From the NCBI RefSeq assembly GCF_011077955.1, contig NZ_JAALBX010000001.1, positions 372,001-436,000 on the forward strand: a stretch of 64,000 nucleotides of DNA, in the 5' to 3' direction. The stretch comes from Citrobacter freundii. Its GTDB lineage: Bacteria > Pseudomonadota > Gammaproteobacteria > Enterobacterales > Enterobacteriaceae. A program made the position numbers and the translations under genes. Numbering within the stretch: the first letter of the stretch is position 1; each line of letters begins with the position of its first letter. The notes beneath the pieces are model-generated. The model was not told the origin of the DNA, made no database searches, and was given only the letters and a program-made list of their open reading frames with translations. This document shows, one piece after another, positions 31,484 through 39,972 of the stretch.

Positions 31484-32815
31484 ATGTTAAACAGTATTTT
31501 ATTAATACTTTGTCTTATCTGCGTCAGTGCGTTTTTCTCGCTTTCCGAGATCTCGCTGGCCGCTTCCCGAAAGATCAAACTGAAACTTATGGCGGATGAA
31601 GGAAACATCAACGCCATGCGTGTGCTGAAAATGCAGGAAAACCCGGGGATGTTTTTCACCGTGGTGCAGATAGGCCTCAACGCCGTCGCCATTCTTGGCG
31701 GTATTGTCGGCGACGCGGCGTTTTCTCCTGTATTCCATACGCTTTTCGACGGCTTTGTCTCTCCTGAACTGGCGGAGCAACTGAGCTTTATTATGTCGTT
31801 TTCGCTCGTCACCGGCGCGTTTATCCTGATTGCCGATCTGACGCCGAAACGCATCGGTATGATTGCGCCTGAAGTGATTGCTTTGCGTATCATCAACCCG
31901 ATGCGCTTCTGCCTTTTCCTGTTCCGCCCGTTAGTGTGGTTCTTCAACGGCCTCGCTAACGTGATTTTCCGCATTTTCAAACTGCCGATGGTTCGTAAAG
32001 ACGACATCACGTCTGATGATATTTACGCGGTGGTTGAGGCGGGCGCGCTGGCTGGCGTGCTGCGTAAACAGGAACACGAGCTGATTGAAAATGTGTTTGA
32101 GCTGGAGTCGCGCACGGTGCCGTCGTCCATGACGTCCCGTGAGAATATCGTCTGGTTTGATCTGCACGAAGATGAGCAGAGTCTCAAGAATAAAATCGCC
32201 GAGCATCCCCATTCCAAATTTTTAGTCTGTAACGATGATATCGACCATATTGTCGGTTACGTCGATTCTAAAGAGCTGTTAAACCGGGTGTTGGGCAACC
32301 AAAGCCTTGCGCTAAACAGCGGCGTACAGATCCGCAGTACCCTGATTGTGCCCGACACGCTCACGCTTTCAGAAGCGTTGGAAAGCTTCAAAACCGCCGG
32401 TGAAGACTTTGCGGTTATCATGAATGAATACGCGCTGGTGGTTGGCCTTATCACCCTGAATGACGTCATGACGACGCTGATGGGTGATTTAGTCGGTCAG
32501 GGGCTGGAGGAGCAAATCGTCGCGCGTGATGAAAACTCATGGCTGATTGATGGCGGTACGCCAATTGACGATGTTATGCGCGTACTGGATATCGACGAGT
32601 TCCCGCAGTCAGGCAATTATGAAACCATCGGCGGTTTTATGATGTTTATGCTGCGCAAAATCCCAAAACGTACCGACTCGGTGAAATTCTCGGGTTACAA
32701 ATTCGAGGTGGTGGATATCGATAACTACCGCATCGATCAGTTACTGGTGACGCGCATCGACAATAAACCAACGGTGCTGGTGCCTCGCAGGCCCGACGAA
32801 ACGCCTGCCGCCTGA
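31484..32815 (+). CDS. paeA: CNNM/CorC-type membrane protein YtfL (PaeA, polyamine exporter)
   Basis: 443 residues (E. coli YtfL 447). N-terminal CNNM/DUF21 transmembrane domain (about 1-185; MLNSILLILCLICVSAFFSLSEISLAASRK is its signature start), a tandem CBS pair (about 205-335) and a C-terminal CorC/HlyC transporter-associated domain (about 350-430). E. coli YtfL was renamed PaeA for its role in putrescine/cadaverine export; the family also includes Mg/Co transporters. Substrate assignment here is by orthology. Confidence 0.92.
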   Translation: MLNSILLILCLICVSAFFSLSEISLAASRKIKLKLMADEGNINAMRVLKMQENPGMFFTVVQIGLNAVAILGGIVGDAAFSPVFHTLFDGFVSPELAEQLSFIMSFSLVTGAFILIADLTPKRIGMIAPEVIALRIINPMRFCLFLFRPLVWFFNGLANVIFRIFKLPMVRKDDITSDDIYAVVEAGALAGVLRKQEHELIENVFELESRTVPSSMTSRENIVWFDLHEDEQSLKNKIAEHPHSKFLVCNDDIDHIVGYVDSKELLNRVLGNQSLALNSGVQIRSTLIVPDTLTLSEALESFKTAGEDFAVIMNEYALVVGLITLNDVMTTLMGDLVGQGLEEQIVARDENSWLIDGGTPIDDVMRVLDIDEFPQSGNYETIGGFMMFMLRKIPKRTDSVKFSGYKFEVVDIDNYRIDQLLVTRIDNKPTVLVPRRPDETPAA

Positions 32816-32828
32816 CGCTACAAACACT

Positions 32829-32849
32829 AACGGCCCCATCGGGGCCGTT
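32829..32849. terminator. Bidirectional terminator between paeA and ytfK
   Basis: 9-bp stem AACGGCCCC / GGGGCCGTT with an ATC loop, then ATTATTATT. Lies between convergent genes. Confidence 0.82.
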
Positions 32850-32879
32850 ATTATTACTGCACACGTACGAGTTAAAGGG

Positions 32880-33086
32880 TTACATCATCTCGGTCTGGAG
32901 ACGCATAACCTGACGGTTAACCTCGGACATTACAGAATAGTGCTGTTTGTCCTTCACTTTCGGGATAAGGATCTTGCCCTTATCAAACTCGAAAGCGCCT
33001 ACATCCTTGATATATAACCGTCCACGGAACAGGATCTTCACGTATTTAGCCACCTGAAGGGGGTTATAACGTTGGAATATTTTCAC
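32880..33086 (-). CDS. ytfK: YtfK, DUF1107 stringent-response modulator
   Basis: 68 residues, the length of E. coli YtfK and nearly identical to it. Starts at GTG with AGGAG 8 bases upstream. In E. coli YtfK binds SpoT and shifts it toward (p)ppGpp synthesis on phosphate or fatty-acid starvation. Highly basic N-terminal half ([14 protein letters not shown]). Its own small transcription unit, divergent from ytfJ. Confidence 0.93.
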   Translation of the reverse strand: MKIFQRYNPLQVAKYVKILFRGRLYIKDVGAFEFDKGKILIPKVKDKQHYSVMSEVNRQVMRLQTEMM

Positions 33087-33420
33087 TTTTTCTACTCCTG
33101 CATAGTGTTACGCCCCGGCGGTACCACAATCGGACCGTCATGGATAAGGCGCAAATTTTGTTGCCAGATGACTATAGACCAGATTGGCCAGGTGACACAG
33201 TCTGCCTAAGTTTATTTACCGTTTTATTACATTATTTAAGAGTTTTCTTTTCATTAGCTCAAAGAACGCAGTATAAAGCGCGATTTTCTTCAGGATATGT
33301 GCGTCCGCCCGCAAACTGGCATCACAGTGGCGGGTAAACGCGGGATTTAGCACATATGCTTAATTCGTCAGGACCAAGTGGTCCGATCACCTGCTTACAA
33401 CAACAACATGGAGTCGATCT
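33087..33420. other. Divergent ytfK-ytfJ intergenic region
   Basis: 334 bases holding the promoters of ytfK and ytfJ. A TATAAA (33273-33278) is visible on the + strand but no convincing -35 at ideal spacing. The 65-codon ORF from 33140 has no ribosome site or recognisable homology and I do not call it. Confidence 0.6.
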
Positions 33421-33978
33421 ATGACCCTTCGCAAAGCCGTTGCGCTCGCGACACTGCTGCTGCCATTAATGGCATCGGCACATAACTTCCAGGATAATCA
33501 ACGCGTCCCGCCAGTAGGCGTCAGTGACCGGGGCGAATTGATTCTTACTAACGATAAGTTTAGCTATAAAAACTGGAATAGCGCGCAGTTAAGTGGAAAA
33601 GTGCGAGTGGTGCAGCACATTGCCGGCCGCACCTCCGCGAAAGAGAAAAACGCCGGGCTGATTGAAGCCATCAAAACCGCAAAACTGCCCCATGATACTT
33701 ATCAAACCACCACCATCGTGAATACCGATGATGCGATTCCAGGCAGCGCGATGTTTGTGCGCAGCAGTCTTGAAGACAACAAAAAGCTCTATCCGTGGTC
33801 GCAGTTCATTGTGGACAGTAATGGCGTGGTGGCCAAAGCGTGGGCGCTGGAGCCGGAAAGCTCGGCGGTCGTAGTGCTGGATAAACAAGGACGGGTGCAG
33901 TTCGCCAAAGACGGCGGGCTGACTCAGCAGGAAGTGCAGCAGGTAATGAGCCTGCTGCAACAGCTACTTAATAAATAG
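33421..33978 (+). CDS. ytfJ: YtfJ family periplasmic protein
   Basis: 185 residues (E. coli 184). Signal peptide [20 protein letters not shown], mature start HNFQDN. The mature part has a thioredoxin-like (YtfJ_HI0045) fold: the [18 protein letters not shown] segment and [18 protein letters not shown] near the end. It lacks a CXXC, so redox activity is unlikely; function unknown. Its 3' end overlaps that of cysQ by 11 bp. Confidence 0.92.
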   Translation: MTLRKAVALATLLLPLMASAHNFQDNQRVPPVGVSDRGELILTNDKFSYKNWNSAQLSGKVRVVQHIAGRTSAKEKNAGLIEAIKTAKLPHDTYQTTTIVNTDDAIPGSAMFVRSSLEDNKKLYPWSQFIVDSNGVVAKAWALEPESSAVVVLDKQGRVQFAKDGGLTQQEVQQVMSLLQQLLNK

Positions 33979-34708
33979 TGACTCTAAAGCCGGGGTTCAG
34001 GAACGACTCACGTGGGGTGTAATCCAGCGTAACGCCTTTCCAGTCGTGAACATGCGCCCCGGCGGCTACCGCCACCGCATGACCTGCCGCGGTATCCCAG
34101 ACGCAGGTAGGTCCAAAACGCGGATAGAGCTGCGCCTTCCCTTCCGCCACCAGGCAGAATTTAAGCGATGAGCCGATAGACGTGGTCTGATGCTCGCCCA
34201 ATTGTTGCAAATACTCTTTTAGCTCATCATCGGTATGGGAACGGCTAATCACCACCAGTGGCGGCCTGGCGTCACGCACCTGGATTTGATTGCGTATGCC
34301 GCATTCCTCTTTCCACGCTTTGCCTTCGGCCGCGCTGTACATCACATTCATCACTGGCGCATACACCACACCCAGTACCGGCTTGCCGTTTTCAATCAGG
34401 GCGATATTGACGGTGAATTCACCGTTGCGCTTTAAAAACTCTTTAGTGCCGTCAAGCGGATCCACCAGCCAGTAACGCTGCCAGTGCTGACGAATGTCCC
34501 AGCCTGGCGGATCTTCTTCCGATAAGACGGGAATATCCGGCGTCATGGCATTTAACCCGTCGACGATAATTTTATGGGCGGCGATGTCCGCCGCGGTCAC
34601 CGGGGAGTCATCGGGTTTCTGAACGGCATCAAGCGGCTTTTCACCCTGATAGACCTGCATAATGGCGTGTCCCGCCTCGCGAGCCAGTTGGCATACCTGT
34701 TCTAACAT
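33968..34708 (-). CDS. cysQ: 3'(2'),5'-bisphosphate nucleotidase CysQ
   Basis: 246 residues as in E. coli. Hydrolyses 3'-phosphoadenosine 5'-phosphate to AMP, relieving PAP toxicity during sulfate assimilation. Inositol-monophosphatase fold with metal ligands E64 in VLSEEDP and D83/D86 in DPLDGTKEF, and the later WDTAAGHAV motif. Convergent with ytfJ (11-bp overlap). In K-12 cpdB follows divergently; here that neighbour is missing and the fimbrial island begins. Confidence 0.97.
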   Translation of the reverse strand: MLEQVCQLAREAGHAIMQVYQGEKPLDAVQKPDDSPVTAADIAAHKIIVDGLNAMTPDIPVLSEEDPPGWDIRQHWQRYWLVDPLDGTKEFLKRNGEFTVNIALIENGKPVLGVVYAPVMNVMYSAAEGKAWKEECGIRNQIQVRDARPPLVVISRSHTDDELKEYLQQLGEHQTTSIGSSLKFCLVAEGKAQLYPRFGPTCVWDTAAGHAVAVAAGAHVHDWKGVTLDYTPRESFLNPGFRVTIY

Positions 34709-35351
34709 CTTCCACCTCTTCGTGTGCGACAGGCTTTTTCTGCCGCTGATTAACGCGTTGTTTCCATGATGACTTTTTATATAGCATTGCGTCTTGTTGC
34801 GCCATCGATGAGAGCGTCTGGTGTTCCTTACCCTGATTTTTGGCAGCCTCCTGATTGCTCAATACAACGACCCGGATAGACACAGCCTTATGCAATACAG
34901 ATCGGAAAAGGACGCTGAAGGGTTAAGTTTAGCGCAACGCTTTTGACGATGCCTGACAGGGGCGAATTTGCCCCGCCCGTATCGCTTTGCATAACATCGG
35001 CCCGCCGTTCATGATTTAACAACGGGTGAAATTCATCATCGCGAGAAGAATAAAGGGTAAAAACATTTTACCCACCCGTTCATCATCCTTTTGATAAATA
35101 TGGTGGCAAACGAAAATAACACTATTAAGTTACTTCAGCCGTTTATAGGAAAAATTGAGCCACAAAAAATTACTCACTCAGGCAGCATGAATTATAAAGA
35201 CAAATTGTAACCTACATTTTTCAATAAAAAAGGCCAAACACTACAACGTGCTACATAATCTTACGAAAAGATATTCAATTCATGAAAAATTGAGTTTAGC
35301 TTATAAACAGCCAGTATTATTACAAAAAACCGCACCCGGGCGGATGCAAGG
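34709..35351. other. Gene-free junction between cysQ and the fimbrial island
   Basis: 643 bases without a recognisable gene. The left ~250 bases look like core DNA and carry the cysQ promoter; a hairpin GGGGC-GAATTT-GCCCC at 34960-34975 resembles an orphan terminator. To its right composition becomes strongly AT rich (35030-35330), marking the island boundary. No fragment of cpdB was found by eye. Confidence 0.6.
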
Positions 35352-36008
35352 TTAATATTGTTCAGGGATGTATTTAATATCCTTAAGATGGCCGTTTGAA
35401 ATTACGATGTAACCGCCACGCCGCAGCTCTGACAGTATTTTCATAATTGCTGAACGTGAAAGACGGGTTTTTTCTCTGATGTAATGTTCAGCCAGAACGA
35501 CATCACGAACGGCAGGCGACATGGCCATAAGCTCATAAAGTTGATAGCGCACCGCGTTGAAAACGGAGGGGGTAGATAACTTGATGATCACTTCCGCCGC
35601 AACACTTGCAACAGAACTGATATGCAAAGCGAAAATTTTCCATAAATTCAATGTGGTAAGCAATTCATACAGGGCTTCTCTGTCAATAATTGCTACCTGT
35701 GACTCGCTCATAAGTTTTAAATGGTAAACAGAACGCGATTCAGGGTGAGTGGGAATGATCCCCCTTATTGCTGGCGCCTCAAACACTTCAAAAAGAATAT
35801 CATTAGGCTGCCGATGAAGCGAAACCACCCCTGATTTAACAAAAAAGCATTGCTGCTGAGAATGACGACTCAGTAAAAAAAGCTGCCCTTTAGGGTAAGT
35901 CCGATACGTGAGGTACGGCTCCAGAGCCTGAAATAATAAAAGGGCATATTCAGGATTCACTTTTGTGGAAAGCGGACCATGAGGATCTTTTTTCTCTGAA
36001 TTATCCAT
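35352..36008 (-). CDS. Crp/Fnr-type (IprA/YaiV-like) regulator at the fimbrial locus
   Basis: 218 residues from the ATG at 36008 (MDNSEKKDPHG); no strong ribosome site, and a longer frame upstream is AT-rich junk. N-terminal cyclic-nucleotide-binding-like beta-roll (about 25-130: YPKGQLFLLSRHSQQQCFFVKSGVVSLHRQ) without the RxS phosphate cassette expected for cAMP binding, then a dimer helix and a winged helix-turn-helix (REKTRLSRSAIMKILSELRRGGYI). Members of this family often sit beside fimbrial or virulence operons. It lies downstream of the fimbrial genes on the same strand but beyond their terminator, so it probably has its own promoter. Target genes inferred only from location. Confidence 0.75.
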   Translation of the reverse strand: MDNSEKKDPHGPLSTKVNPEYALLLFQALEPYLTYRTYPKGQLFLLSRHSQQQCFFVKSGVVSLHRQPNDILFEVFEAPAIRGIIPTHPESRSVYHLKLMSESQVAIIDREALYELLTTLNLWKIFALHISSVASVAAEVIIKLSTPSVFNAVRYQLYELMAMSPAVRDVVLAEHYIREKTRLSRSAIMKILSELRRGGYIVISNGHLKDIKYIPEQY

Positions 36009-36885
36009 AATATCATTTTTAAAAATTATAAATTTAAAGAATATGATAGCACATGGATTAAAAAAGTGAATGTATGAGGGAACAATGCAGAACATACCCT
36101 GACATACCTTACGGTCGCGTGTGTCGTCATTTCAGCAAATCCTTGCCCGAGCGATTTTTGTCATAAACAGGAAACGTATGGAGTTTCCTTCACTGTATTC
36201 GGAAACAAGCGTAAGGATAGATAAGAGAGGTTATTCGTCGCATCAATATTTCCATGAATGGGATTGATTAAACCATCATGCTTTGCGAGTAATTTTTATC
36301 ATTATGCCGTGGAGCGTAAGCCTTCGCTTTAACCATAACGCCAGGAAGAAACTCGGGTATGAGCGTCATGTATAACCATTAAGATATGCCCCCCTCTCAA
36401 CTAAGCAGGCGATTTTAGGCTGAACCTGAACGAACCCTGCCATCGGGAAGGGAAAAATCATCTTCCCTGTTCATGCTAAGGATGCGAGTTGTATATGGGT
36501 GCCTAACGCGATCATGCTCCAGGCGAATAACATCAGCTGCCGAGCCGTAGCCCGTGCAAGATAACCCCCGGTAGGGTGCAGAGTCTGTACAAGGCTTATT
36601 TCTGTGGTCCCGATGTAGCACTACGAGAAACAGGACTAAATGAATAAGTGAGTGACTGTTATATTATTAATGCGTGGCAGCAGCAATAATGGTTACCTGA
36701 GCGCATCATACTCGGCCTGCCAGCTACGGATAATATATTTAAGCCAACAGCACTAGTATGGTAGAGAAGTCAACGATACCGCTGGAGCCTGGTTTCGAAA
36801 AGAGTTGTGAACTTATACGTTACGAAGGTGCTGCTGCATAACTGATTTCGGGGGTGCGGTAACACAGCGTCACAGAATGAAGAAT
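36009..36885. other. Gene-free region between the fimbrial operon and its regulator gene
   Basis: About 880 bases, mixed AT-rich and moderate composition. The only ORF of note is a 68-codon minus-strand frame (36415-36621) without ribosome site or recognised homology. It is where a terminal adhesin gene would be expected in related fimbrial operons, but I see no convincing remnant. It must contain the promoter of the Crp-like regulator at its left end. Confidence 0.5.
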
Positions 36886-36917
36886 TATAAAATACAGGTG
36901 GGTAACACCCACCTGTT
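36886..36917 (-). terminator. Terminator of the fimbrial operon
   Basis: Perfect 10-bp stem ACAGGTGGGT / ACCCACCTGT with an AAC loop, followed on the minus strand by ATTTTATAATT. It lies 41 bases beyond the last subunit stop codon. Confidence 0.82.
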
Positions 36918-36957
36918 AGAAAAGCGAATATAGCTAATCTGAACGCCATTAAAAGCG

Positions 36958-37278
36958 TTATTGTTGCGTCATAATCAGCGTCGCGCTGGCAGAAAATGCC
37001 CCGGCGGATACATCGGCTAACGTAACCGCTGGGTCGCGTACTGCAATAAATGAGAGATTAAATTGGTACGATCCTTCATTAAATTGCATCGCCGTATTTG
37101 CATTGGGCGCCATGACCTGGTCGTTGTAAAGCATGCCTACACCCAAATCGTTGGATGATGATTTTACGACATTTTTCCCCGCAACCGTTATTGCCGTATA
37201 GTTCAGGTTCATTTCTGCTGAAACTGCACCCACGGTACAATTAACCGGAACGGGAATGGTTTTTTCGGATGCCGAACG
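36958..37278 (-). pseudogene. 5'-truncated fimbrial minor subunit (C-terminal half)
   Basis: The frame is open back to a TAG at 37279 and encodes a typical second half of a pilin domain: TIPVPVNCTVGA (the position of the second disulfide cysteine), LGVGMLYNDQVM, and the carboxy-terminal beta-zipper GAFSASATLIMTQQ. The signal peptide, first cysteine and N-terminal donor strand are missing. The only internal start is a GTG inside the domain with no ribosome site. In-frame stops precede it and a 100-base gap separates it from the intact upstream subunit gene, so I read it as a deletion remnant of a subunit or of an adhesin's pilin domain. Confidence 0.75.
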
Positions 37279-37376
37279 CTATAGTCAGCGATATTGCCGC
37301 AACCTCACTCACGCTTTAACGGCGTGCTGATATCACCGCTACTTCGTCATTTCACCCACACAAAAGTAATGAAATG

Positions 37377-37922
37377 TTATTCATAAGCGATTTCAAAGGT
37401 TGCCGTTGCGGTAAATGCACCTGTAGTAATGGTTTCATTTTTTATCGCGTCAGGCTCGCCTTCCACATAGCCTTTAAAGGTAAAGGTATTCGTTCCATCA
37501 GCAAGGGTCATCGCAGAAGAGGGCATGTTAAATTTAAGCGGCGAACCATCCTGTTGTTCAAGACCAATGGCGATACCCGTAGCGCCTGTGACCGTCATAA
37601 GCCCAGGCAAGGCCGTACTTTCTGTGCCCTTAAAAGTTATGGTCGCCTGGTTACTCAACGAGGTATCGCAGTTAATGAGATTAATAATAAAAGGCTGACT
37701 CTCGGTGCGCGTATTGAGATAAAGATATTTTTTAACTACGGTGCCAAAATCCACTTTAACATCAGAGGTATTATCGTCTATATCACAAGGCTCGCTTACC
37801 AGCGTACCGCTAAAGCTCAGGTTATTATCTACCGCCTTTACCGGCTTCACGTAAACCGTGCCGCTCGCAACAATTAAAGCCAGCAACAAAGAGCCGCCGA
37901 TTCGTTCCATTTTATGCTTCAC
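37377..37922 (-). CDS. Fimbrial minor subunit (FimA/PapE-like)
   Basis: 181 residues from a GTG whose bases overlap the TGA of the upstream subunit gene (GTGA overlap, GGCGGA upstream); an ATG 12 bases later is the alternative. Signal peptide ending near VKPVKA. The pilin pattern is present: SGTLVSEPCDIDD, VDFGTV, FIINLINCD (disulfide pair), and the C-terminal beta-zipper GAFTATATFEIAYE with the penultimate tyrosine typical of chaperone-usher subunits. Third minor subunit of the operon. Confidence 0.88.
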   Translation of the reverse strand: MKHKMERIGGSLLLALIVASGTVYVKPVKAVDNNLSFSGTLVSEPCDIDDNTSDVKVDFGTVVKKYLYLNTRTESQPFIINLINCDTSLSNQATITFKGTESTALPGLMTVTGATGIAIGLEQQDGSPLKFNMPSSAMTLADGTNTFTFKGYVEGEPDAIKNETITTGAFTATATFEIAYE

Positions 37923-38419
37923 TGATATTCCGCCTTTAACGTAGCAATAGCCGAAAATGGCTGTTCAGTTAAAGTCTTTGCCGGATCCTTCACGGGAACG
38001 GCCGTTAATTTCAGCGTCGAGAGTGCGCCTAATGTAGTTTCAAGCGCCTGATTTAGGGCTAAAGGCTCATCATTCGCCTGAATTTGAATTCCCAAACCAT
38101 CCGCATTTGTTGCCACGGCGGCAGAATCAAAACCAGTCGCATTCCCTGTTATCGTCAGGCTAAGTTTGGAATCGTCCGGCGCACCGTGGCAATCTATAAC
38201 ATAAGGAATCGGCTGCTTATAGTCGACACCATTGACTTTATTTACGCCGATATTGCCGAATGCCACGCTCATCACTTCGTCATTATTCACTGTGCAGGGC
38301 GAGGAGATCATAAACGTACCGCTAAAATTGTAGCTAAGGGAATCTCCCGTCTGTGCGGCCATCGACGGCAGGGCTACTGTTAAGATGAGAGGTAGCACAA
38401 TACTATGTAGTGATCTCAT
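37919..38419 (-). CDS. Fimbrial minor subunit
   Basis: 166 residues. Signal peptide MRSLHSIVLPLILTVALPSMA, then the pilin pattern SGTFMISSPCTVNNDEVMSVAFGNIGV, YVIDCHG and the C-terminal PFSAIATLKAEYQ. Each subunit needs the PapD-like chaperone of this operon for folding. Starts 11 bases after the preceding gene's stop and overlaps the next by 4 bases. Confidence 0.88.
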   Translation of the reverse strand: MRSLHSIVLPLILTVALPSMAAQTGDSLSYNFSGTFMISSPCTVNNDEVMSVAFGNIGVNKVNGVDYKQPIPYVIDCHGAPDDSKLSLTITGNATGFDSAAVATNADGLGIQIQANDEPLALNQALETTLGALSTLKLTAVPVKDPAKTLTEQPFSAIATLKAEYQ

Positions 38420-38429
38420 TTCGTGCTTC

Positions 38430-38996
38430 TCAGTTAAAAGCCATAACTAATGTGCCTGACGCCGCAAACACATCGCCACTGGCTACATTATTCGTATTTG
38501 TCGTACTGATCTGGACTAATTCAGCTTGCAAAGATGGCGGGCTGTTTTGATCAATAGTGAACCATTCACCCATATTTTTGGCTTCGCCGTTAACTAATAG
38601 TTGGATGGCAACAATCCCTTTGTCAGTCCCTAATACTTTCGTACTGTTATACGTTTCATAGGCCCCAGATGTAGACGTAAATTCCATTTGCAACAGACCT
38701 GCACTGTCTCCAGAACATTGAAAGTCACTGGTTAAGGGGCGTCTATATTGACCATCCAACGTTACAGAGTTGTTTGCGCCACCTTTAAGCTTGACGGTGC
38801 CAAAATCCACGGTCACGGTACCATCCTGATTAAACGTGCAGGACCCGTTTACGACCAGGGTTCCTGAAATCGCAATATCGGCAGTATATTTATCGCCAGA
38901 ATTTGCCCACGCATAATGGCTCAGTGGAAACGCACAGGCGATAAAGCCCACCAGAGCGAAAAGTCGATAAATTAAAGTATTATGCTGTCTTATCAT
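38430..38996 (-). CDS. Fimbrial minor subunit
   Basis: 188 residues from the ATG at 38996, which has AGG 5 bases upstream; a GTG two codons earlier is possible. Signal peptide MIRQHNTLIYRLFALVGFIACAFPLSHYAWA. Pilin domain: SGTLVVNGSCTFNQDGTVTVDFGTVKL, SDFQCSG, and the beta-zipper FAASGTLVMAFN. First subunit gene after the chaperone, a position usually held by tip-fibrillum adaptor subunits. Confidence 0.87.
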   Translation of the reverse strand: MIRQHNTLIYRLFALVGFIACAFPLSHYAWANSGDKYTADIAISGTLVVNGSCTFNQDGTVTVDFGTVKLKGGANNSVTLDGQYRRPLTSDFQCSGDSAGLLQMEFTSTSGAYETYNSTKVLGTDKGIVAIQLLVNGEAKNMGEWFTIDQNSPPSLQAELVQISTTNTNNVASGDVFAASGTLVMAFN

Positions 38997-39122
38997 ACTC
39001 ACCTGTCATTTGCCTCTTGAAGCCATAACCTGGGAGGCTAAACGCGCATCTTTCCAGAATATAAGAAATATTTACGCGTATCGCCCATTCCCAAAATTAC
39101 GTCCTGCACACAGGCCGTACGA

Positions 39123-39875
39123 TTAACCTACGTTTATGCTGCCAACGGCACAGGTATTTCCGGAACAATTAAATACCATCTTCGGGCGTCCGCCGAAATC
39201 ATTAACATAAGTCAGCATTGGATGACTACCCAGCGCAGCAGCGCTGGCGCCTAAATCAAGATTACTTTTTGGCGCGACCATGACCGGTTTAAAACTATCG
39301 ATATCTTTTGCATTTGGCGCTGTAGAAGCGGCAACGATAGTGACAAAATAAGGGGTTGGATTATTAATCTCATAACCATTACCTTTTTGCGTCAGCGTAA
39401 CCTTTTTCATGATATCGCTGCTATCGCCTTTAATGAGGACGAGCCCCGCCGGGCGATAGAACAATTTCACTCGGGTTTGTAACGCTAACTGAAGCGTGTT
39501 GGGTTTACTGCTTTTGGGCGGTATTTCACGTACGTTAAAATAGAAAAGGGATTCTCTGTCTTGTGGCAACGCTGCCACATTGCCGGTTGCCTGGATCTTA
39601 ATTTGCCCTTTTTCTCCGGGTTCAATACGCTGGAGCGGCGGCAATGCGGCTAAGGGTGATTCAATTTTCTGCCCATTCGCATTTTCTACCCAGGACTGAG
39701 CAAGATATGGCAGTGACTTATTCTGGTTGCTAACCGTAACGCTCATAGCACTTTTATCGGCATTAAATACCACGCGGGTACGATCCAGGGCGATCGCCGC
39801 GTTCGCATTTTGCGCAACCAGAGTAAGAAAGACTAAACCGACAAGTTTTTGGGCGTGTTTATGAATATTTTTCAT
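39123..39875 (-). CDS. Periplasmic fimbrial chaperone (PapD-like)
   Basis: 250 residues. Signal peptide ending NANAA, then two Ig-like domains. The donor-strand chaperone residues are visible: the first-domain arginine in ALDRTRVVFN and the basic residue and hydrophobic G1 strand in NTLQLALQTRVKLFYRP. RESLFYFNVREIPP is the family signature; the F1-G1 loop looks short, as in FGS chaperones. Domain 2 includes a cysteine pair near the C-terminus (FNCSGNTCAVG). Lies 97 bases after the usher stop. Confidence 0.94.
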   Translation of the reverse strand: MKNIHKHAQKLVGLVFLTLVAQNANAAIALDRTRVVFNADKSAMSVTVSNQNKSLPYLAQSWVENANGQKIESPLAALPPLQRIEPGEKGQIKIQATGNVAALPQDRESLFYFNVREIPPKSSKPNTLQLALQTRVKLFYRPAGLVLIKGDSSDIMKKVTLTQKGNGYEINNPTPYFVTIVAASTAPNAKDIDSFKPVMVAPKSNLDLGASAAALGSHPMLTYVNDFGGRPKMVFNCSGNTCAVGSINVG

Positions 39876-39972
39876 AGCAATTAACGTAATTTCATCTTTA
39901 AAGGGTTAATAAAACGGGCTTGCTGGCTTGATATCGAAAATAGACATCATCACCTATAAACCCGTTACCATT

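Noticed and set aside
33140-33337. 65-codon ORF in the ytfK-ytfJ gap
   Set aside because: Lies in a promoter region, no ribosome site, no homology recognised.
34641-34895. 84-codon minus-strand ORF overlapping the cysQ start
   Set aside because: Out of frame with cysQ and lacks a ribosome site; the region is the cysQ promoter.
36415-36621. 68-codon minus-strand ORF in the gene-free part of the island
   Set aside because: No ribosome site and no recognisable family; could be a decayed gene but I cannot support a CDS.
36096-36890. Possible tRNA or small stable RNA in the GC-richer patch near 36400-36620
   Set aside because: No cloverleaf, anticodon arm or CCA end could be drawn.
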